9,939 bases of DNA from an uncultured Eggerthellaceae bacterium (lineage in GTDB: Bacteria; Actinomycetota; Coriobacteriia; Coriobacteriales; Eggerthellaceae). The notes beneath the pieces are model-generated. The model saw nothing but the letters and a program-made list of their open reading frames with translations, was not told the origin of the DNA and did no database searches. Below, in pieces: positions 6,662-9,939 of the stretch; position 1 is the stretch's first letter, and the number at the start of each line of letters is the position of its first letter. Location of the stretch: NCBI GenBank assembly GCA_934630485.1, contig CAKTWD010000059.1, positions 1 through 9,939 of the forward strand, in the 5' to 3' direction. Both the position numbers and the translations under genes were made by a program.

Positions 6662-6737
6662 TGGAGCCGATGACCGGATTCGAACCGGTGACCTACGCTT
6701 TACGAGAGCGTTGCTCTACCAGCTGAGCCACATCGGC
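6662..6737 (-). tRNA. tRNA-Thr, anticodon CGU, with encoded CCA
   Basis: The reverse complement folds as a complete 76-nt tRNA. The acceptor stem pairs GCCGATG with CATCGGC, the D-arm contains AGCTGGTAGAGC, and the T-arm GGTTCGAATCC is canonical. The anticodon stem ACGCT/AGCGT closes the loop CTCGTAA, giving anticodon CGT, which reads the Thr codon ACG. The 3' CCA is encoded (plus-strand TGG at 6662-6664). It converges on the FMN operon and has its own promoter and terminator. Confidence 0.97.
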
Positions 6738-6740
6738 ATT

Positions 6741-6756
6741 GCGCTTTTGCAAGCGC
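6741..6756 (-). other. Short palindrome in the 5' leader of tRNA-Thr
   Basis: GCGCTT (6741-6746) and AAGCGC (6751-6756) are perfectly complementary around a 4-nt loop. It lies between the likely transcription start and the mature tRNA 5' end, so it would form a small hairpin in the precursor leader removed by RNase P. Confidence 0.45.
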
Positions 6757-6764
6757 GTTTGGAA

Positions 6765-6793
6765 AGTATATAGCAGTTGAAAGATGCGCGCAA
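6765..6793 (-). promoter_or_regulatory. Promoter of tRNA-Thr
   Basis: On the minus strand a near-consensus -10 (TATACT, plus 6765-6770) is preceded at 17 bp by TTGCGC (plus 6788-6793), a partial -35. The start would fall near 6758, leaving a leader of about 20 nt before the tRNA. Confidence 0.65.
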
Positions 6794-7062
6794 ACGTCTT
6801 TTCGAAATCGCCATTAACCTCGCAGGCTGCCCACAACTGCAGTGTATGCCAGCAAATCGCACCTCTGCGCCGATGTCGGCGCCTGTGGTCGAGGGCCTTC
6901 GGGACGTTTTAGCGACGTTGACGGCTCTCTGCGGCCGCCGAATGTGCAGTGGTGCATGGGGCGTTTTGGCGGCGCTATCGGCTCTCTGCGGCCGCCGAAC
7001 ACGCTGGTCTGTTAAGACATATTCGAGAATCGCGCCTGATCCCCTGCCCGCGTTTTTCGGAT
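6794..7062. other. Intergenic stretch between tRNA-Thr and murT-gatD
   Basis: Apart from the direct repeats at 6903-6999 I see no gene, no second RNA gene and no mobile element in this stretch. Open frames on both strands run through it but lack good ribosome binding sites and recognisable protein features. Confidence 0.55.
6903..6999. repeat. Two copies of a ~40-bp intergenic direct repeat
   Basis: Copies at 6903-6942 and 6960-6999 are spaced 57 bp apart and differ at about 6 of 40 positions. The right half (6922-6942 and 6979-6999, 21 bp) is identical in both and contains the palindrome GCGGCCGC. The second copy can also form a stem between 6965-6973 and 6991-6999. They lie in the non-coding gap between the tRNA promoter and the murT-gatD promoter. 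This resembles an extragenic repeat element family; whether it is widespread in the genome cannot be seen here. Confidence 0.75.
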
Positions 7063-7071
7063 TGCTATACT
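7063..7071 (+). promoter_or_regulatory. Extended -10 promoter for murT-gatD
   Basis: TGCTATACT matches an extended -10 element (TGn followed by TATACT, 5 of 6 to consensus). No good -35 is seen 16-18 bp upstream, which is normal for extended -10 promoters. The transcription start would lie near 7078, about 70 nt before the start codon. Confidence 0.6.
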
Positions 7072-7136
7072 TTACAAACGAATGAACTGGCAAGAAGCAT
7101 CCTAGCGAACGCTTTTGGCAGCAGATGAAACGAAAC

Positions 7137-7143
7137 AGGAAGG
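7137..7143 (+). promoter_or_regulatory. Ribosome binding site of murT-gatD
   Basis: AGGAAGG at 7137-7143 lies 6 nt before ATG 7150. This fixes the start and matches the usual MurT N-terminus. Confidence 0.8.
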
Positions 7144-7149
7144 CGCGCC

Positions 7150-9435
7150 ATGGGTTTACGGTTCGGTTGCGCACGCGCGATCAGCGCGGTGTCAACGTGG
7201 GGTTTGAAAAACGTGTTCCATCGTCCCGCGGCAAATTTCCCCGGCAAGATCGCTCTGTATGCCGACCCTCAGTTGATCGCCGATTTGTCTTCGCGCATGA
7301 CGCGCGGCTCCATCTTGGTGGTGGGAACCAACGGCAAAACCACGGTTACCAACATGTTGGCCGACGCCATCGAGAAGTCGGGTCACTCGGTTGTCTGCAA
7401 CCGCACGGGCGCCAACCTCGATTCGGGCGTTGCAACGGCGCTTTTGCACACCAAGCCTGTTGAATGGGGCGTTTTCGAATGTGACGAGCTGTGGATGGCG
7501 AAGATCCTCCCGTTCACGCAGTCGCGTTACGTCGTTCTTCTTAACCTGTTCCGCGATCAGCTCGATCGCTCCGGCGAGATCGATCATATCCAGCAAAGCA
7601 TCGCTAAGACGCTGCGTACCTCGCCGAACACCACACTTATCTACAACGCCGACGACCCGCTGTGCCAGGCTATCGCCGATTCTGTCGACAACGTTTCCAT
7701 CCCCTTCGGGGTTCAGGGCGACATGGGTCTTCCGCAGGACGCCGTCATCGATGCGCGTATGTGTCAGAAGTGCTCGACCATGCTTGAGTACGACTATCGT
7801 CAGTACGGCCAGTTGGGAAGCTATCATTGCCCCGAGTGCGGGTTCGGCCGCTCGGACCTTGCGTGCGCGGCTTCGAATGTCTCGTTCGGTGAGGCGTGCC
7901 GATCCAGCAAGGGGCTTGCTTACGACGCGATGCTCATTAACCAGTCGGGCCGTGTTGAGGTTCCGTTCTCGGGCGCGTACATGGTTTACAACACGCTGGC
8001 GGTTTTCATCGCTGCCGACTTGGTGGGGGTTCCGTTCCAGGAAACCCTGCGCGCAGCTCAGGAGTTCGATCCGAAGAACGGCCGCTTGCAGCGCTATGAC
8101 ATCGATCAAACGCAGGTCTTGCTGAACCTTGCCAAGAACCCAACGGGTTTCAATCAGAATCTGAAGATCGTCATGGGTCACGAGGGCCCGGTTGCCGTTG
8201 CGTTTTTCGTCAACGACAAGGAAGGCGATGGTCATGACGTTTCGTGGCTTTGGGACATCGACTTCCAAGAGCTGGCGAATATGCCGAACCTTATCGCGTT
8301 CGCCGGTGGATTGCGTGCCGCTGATGTTCAGGTCGTTCTGAAGTACGCTGGCATTGATTCCCGATTGGCCGATGGCGTCGCCGACGTGCTGAAATATGCG
8401 CGTGCGGAATCGCCCGAGGCCCAGGTGTTCGCTATTGCTAATTACACGGCGCTGCCCGGCGTGAAGGCCGATCTTGACGCGCTTGAGAAAGACTCTTCCA
8501 AGTTGAGTCCGATTGCCTCTGCAGGCGCCGCTGCCAGGGCCGAAGACGTCGCGGTGGGTGGTGCTGCGGTGGGTGGTGCTGCGGCTGACACCGTTGCTGC
8601 GGGAGTGAAAACTGTTGGATCCGCGTCAGGTTTGCCTGTTGGCGGCGATGCGGTTATTGCGCCCGTTGATATGGAACCGTTGGTTATCGCTCATTTGTTC
8701 CCGACGCTTCTTAACCTGTACGGCGACAACGGGAACGTTCGTGTGCTTGAGCAGCGTTTGAAGTGGCGTGGTATCCCCGTTCGGATCGTTCGTGTGGAAG
8801 ATCCCGCCGATTTCGATGCGCAGACGGCCGACATCGTGTTCATTGGCGGCGGTCCCGATCGCGAGCAGCATCAGGCGTCCGAAGGTCTTTCGCAGTTGCG
8901 TGAAAAACTGTTGGATTACGTGCAGGACGATGGCACGCTCTTGGCGATTTGCGGTGGATATCAAATCATCGGCGACGAATGGCTGCTGGGAAGCGAAGAG
9001 GTTCCCGGCTTGTCTTTGGTGGATGTCACCACCAAACGCGTCGAGGGCGGTTCGCACAATCGACTTGTTGGCAACATCGTGTTGGAAAGCTCGCTGGCTC
9101 AGATGCCCGTTGTTGGATTCGAGAACCATGCTGGACGAACCTTCTTGGGCGAGGGATTAGCTCCTTTCGGCAATGTCATCGGCTTGAATGGGTCGGGTAA
9201 CAACGACTCCGATCACGCTGACGGCGTCCTTTACAAAAATCTTATCGGCTCGTACCTTCACGGTCCTTTGCTGTCGAAGAACCCGCAGGTTGCCGACGTT
9301 CTTATCCAGCGCGCTTTGGAGCGCAGAGCTCGAAAGGCCGGCGTGCAAAGCCCGGCGCTTCCCCTTGCTGATCTTGACGACCGCGCCGAGCGCAACGCCA
9401 ACGAAGCAATGTGCAAGAAGCTGGGCGTCAAGTAA
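7150..9435 (+). CDS. murT-gatD: Fused lipid II isoglutaminyl synthase (MurT ligase + GatD glutamine amidotransferase)
   Basis: A 761-residue enzyme that would amidate the alpha-carboxyl of D-Glu in the peptidoglycan stem peptide of lipid II, making D-isoglutamine with glutamine as nitrogen donor, in the cytosol at the membrane. MurT part (~1-450): Mur ligase P-loop GTNGKTT (59-65), a Cys4 zinc ribbon (Cys205, 208, 227, 230), and the DUF1727 C-terminal domain with NPTGFNQNL and DVSWLWDIDF (363-372). GatD part (~510-740): a class I, CobB/CobQ-like amidotransferase starting LVIAHLFPTLLNLYGDNGN, with FIGGGPD, nucleophile Cys601 in AICGGYQ and catalytic His704 in SYLHGP. In well-known species (S. 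aureus, S. pneumoniae) these are two separate proteins that form a complex. Here they are joined by a ~55-residue Ala/Gly/Val-rich linker (~455-508) with no internal stop or frameshift. The gene has its own promoter. Confidence 0.95.
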   Translation: MGLRFGCARAISAVSTWGLKNVFHRPAANFPGKIALYADPQLIADLSSRMTRGSILVVGTNGKTTVTNMLADAIEKSGHSVVCNRTGANLDSGVATALLHTKPVEWGVFECDELWMAKILPFTQSRYVVLLNLFRDQLDRSGEIDHIQQSIAKTLRTSPNTTLIYNADDPLCQAIADSVDNVSIPFGVQGDMGLPQDAVIDARMCQKCSTMLEYDYRQYGQLGSYHCPECGFGRSDLACAASNVSFGEACRSSKGLAYDAMLINQSGRVEVPFSGAYMVYNTLAVFIAADLVGVPFQETLRAAQEFDPKNGRLQRYDIDQTQVLLNLAKNPTGFNQNLKIVMGHEGPVAVAFFVNDKEGDGHDVSWLWDIDFQELANMPNLIAFAGGLRAADVQVVLKYAGIDSRLADGVADVLKYARAESPEAQVFAIANYTALPGVKADLDALEKDSSKLSPIASAGAAARAEDVAVGGAAVGGAAADTVAAGVKTVGSASGLPVGGDAVIAPVDMEPLVIAHLFPTLLNLYGDNGNVRVLEQRLKWRGIPVRIVRVEDPADFDAQTADIVFIGGGPDREQHQASEGLSQLREKLLDYVQDDGTLLAICGGYQIIGDEWLLGSEEVPGLSLVDVTTKRVEGGSHNRLVGNIVLESSLAQMPVVGFENHAGRTFLGEGLAPFGNVIGLNGSGNNDSDHADGVLYKNLIGSYLHGPLLSKNPQVADVLIQRALERRARKAGVQSPALPLADLDDRAERNANEAMCKKLGVK
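8551..8580 (+). repeat. Perfect tandem 15-bp repeat in the MurT-GatD linker
   Basis: GCGGTGGGTGGTGCT occurs twice in direct succession (8551-8565, 8566-8580), encoding Ala-Val-Gly-Gly-Ala twice. It lies in the flexible linker between the two enzyme parts, so slippage would change linker length in steps of five residues without harming either catalytic domain. Confidence 0.9.
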
Positions 9436-9461
9436 GTTGGGCGGTTTCGCATTTCGATAAA

Positions 9462-9483
9462 GGCGAGGAAAGGAACGGGGATG
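9462..9483 (+). promoter_or_regulatory. Ribosome binding site and start of the Arg-rich gene
   Basis: A purine-rich stretch GGCGAGGAAAGGA (9462-9474) precedes ATG 9481 by about 6 nt, strong support for translation starting there. No terminator is visible between murT-gatD and this gene, so read-through is likely. Confidence 0.7.
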
Positions 9484-9939
9484 GTAAATCGACGCGACGA
9501 TCGCAACGGGGGAGCGCAGCGCTCTCGCGGCGAAAGCCAGCGCCAAAGGCGTCAAGACGCATCGCGCGATGAGCGAAACGGTACCTATCATTCCTCGCAA
9601 TCACTGATGGGGTGGGATTCTTCGTCGGGCAATGTACGTCATCATGATCGCGCGGGACGTCAGCCCGAAAGGACGAGTCGTGCAGATCGCGGGATCATGT
9701 TGACGCGCTCGCAGGGGTCATCGCGGCAGTCGTCAGGCCGCCCTGGCTCCGATCGTCAGGCTCCAGCGCGTCAGAGCGGCGGTCGCTCGAGTGCTGCTCG
9801 TCCAAGCCGCGATCGTTCGGCAGCGCAGCGTTCTGTTGATCGCCGCATGGCGGAGCACGCATCGGCCGGCCGCCAACAAGCCAGGCGGCAATCGGCCGAT
9901 CGCCATGCGGTAAGGCGCCAGACCGCCGATCGTCAATTC
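9481..9939 (+). CDS. N-terminal part of an Arg/Ser/Gln-rich, probably disordered protein (3' truncated)
   Basis: The frame is open from ATG 9481 to the window edge, 153 codons, with a strong ribosome binding site and only 45 nt after murT-gatD. About 35 of 153 residues are Arg, with many Ser, Gln, Ala, Asp and Gly and almost no hydrophobic clusters, so no fold, signal peptide or membrane segment is visible. Short degenerate repeats of the type (Ser/Thr)-Ala-Asp-Arg or Ser-Arg-Asp-Arg recur, most clearly near the end (QSADRH, QTADRQ). I do not recognise a family. A plausible reading is a long basic disordered N-terminus of a larger protein, for example a cell-envelope or DNA/RNA-associated protein. 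The position after a peptidoglycan gene gives weak support for an envelope role. High charge makes nucleic-acid or anionic polymer binding possible; this is inference. Confidence 0.7.
   Translation, partial: MVNRRDDRNGGAQRSRGESQRQRRQDASRDERNGTYHSSQSLMGWDSSSGNVRHHDRAGRQPERTSRADRGIMLTRSQGSSRQSSGRPGSDRQAPARQSGGRSSAARPSRDRSAAQRSVDRRMAEHASAGRQQARRQSADRHAVRRQTADRQF

Noticed and set aside
6903..6999. CRISPR array
   Set aside because: Only two imperfect repeat copies, a short 17-bp gap and no cas genes.
6777..7085. 102-codon plus-strand ORF in the intergenic gap
   Set aside because: It starts inside the tRNA promoter, has no ribosome binding site, and its internal similarity (LTALCGRR / LSALCGRR) comes from the DNA repeat at 6903-6999.
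6716..7174. 152-codon minus-strand ORF
   Set aside because: It runs through the start of murT-gatD, the repeats, the tRNA promoter and into the tRNA itself; a shadow frame.
7192..8268. 358-codon minus-strand ORF
   Set aside because: It is antisense to the clear MurT coding region, with no family features; long antisense frames are common in GC-rich DNA.

Overview
The window looks like chromosomal DNA of a GC-rich, Gram-positive actinobacterium, most likely an Eggerthellaceae/Coriobacteriia member (inference). Pointers are FMN-binding surface proteins beside a membrane polyferredoxin, a FIVAR-domain surface protein with a sortase-like tail, a Tat lipoprotein ApbE, and a lipid II amidation enzyme (MurT/GatD) typical of Gram-positives. 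All protein genes are on the + strand; one tRNA gene is on the - strand.

Layout. 1-474: C-terminal end of a cell-surface protein (FIVAR domain, acidic linker, sorting-like tail). 585-6550: a tight six-gene cluster that reads as one operon: a membrane-anchored protein with three FMN-binding domains, a small exported FMN-binding protein, a NapH/NosR-like membrane 4Fe-4S protein, ApbE flavin transferase, a NusG-domain-II membrane protein, and a Gx-transporter/EcfT fusion. 6551-7149: intergenic region with a convergent tRNA-Thr(CGU) gene that has its own promoter and terminator, two copies of a ~40-bp repeat, and an extended -10 promoter for the next gene. 7150-9435: MurT and GatD fused into one polypeptide. 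9481-9939: start of an Arg/Ser/Gln-rich, probably disordered protein cut by the window edge.

How the genes work together. ApbE attaches FMN covalently to threonines in SGAT-type motifs of exported proteins, and the two genes at the head of the operon carry three intact motifs of that kind. The membrane 4Fe-4S protein is a plausible route for electrons from quinol or a cytosolic donor to these extracytosolic flavins. NusG-II, Gx and EcfT-like proteins accompany ApbE and FMN-binding proteins in the flavin-based extracellular electron transfer loci of Listeria and lactobacilli (EetA, EetB and FmnA there). The cluster is therefore best read as a FLEET-like electron export system, with two differences from the Listeria arrangement: a NapH/NosR-like ferredoxin appears where an NDH-2 would be expected, and the EetB-like and FmnA-like parts are fused. 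The end acceptor is not visible in the window. The MurT-GatD gene is a separate unit for cell-wall precursor amidation.
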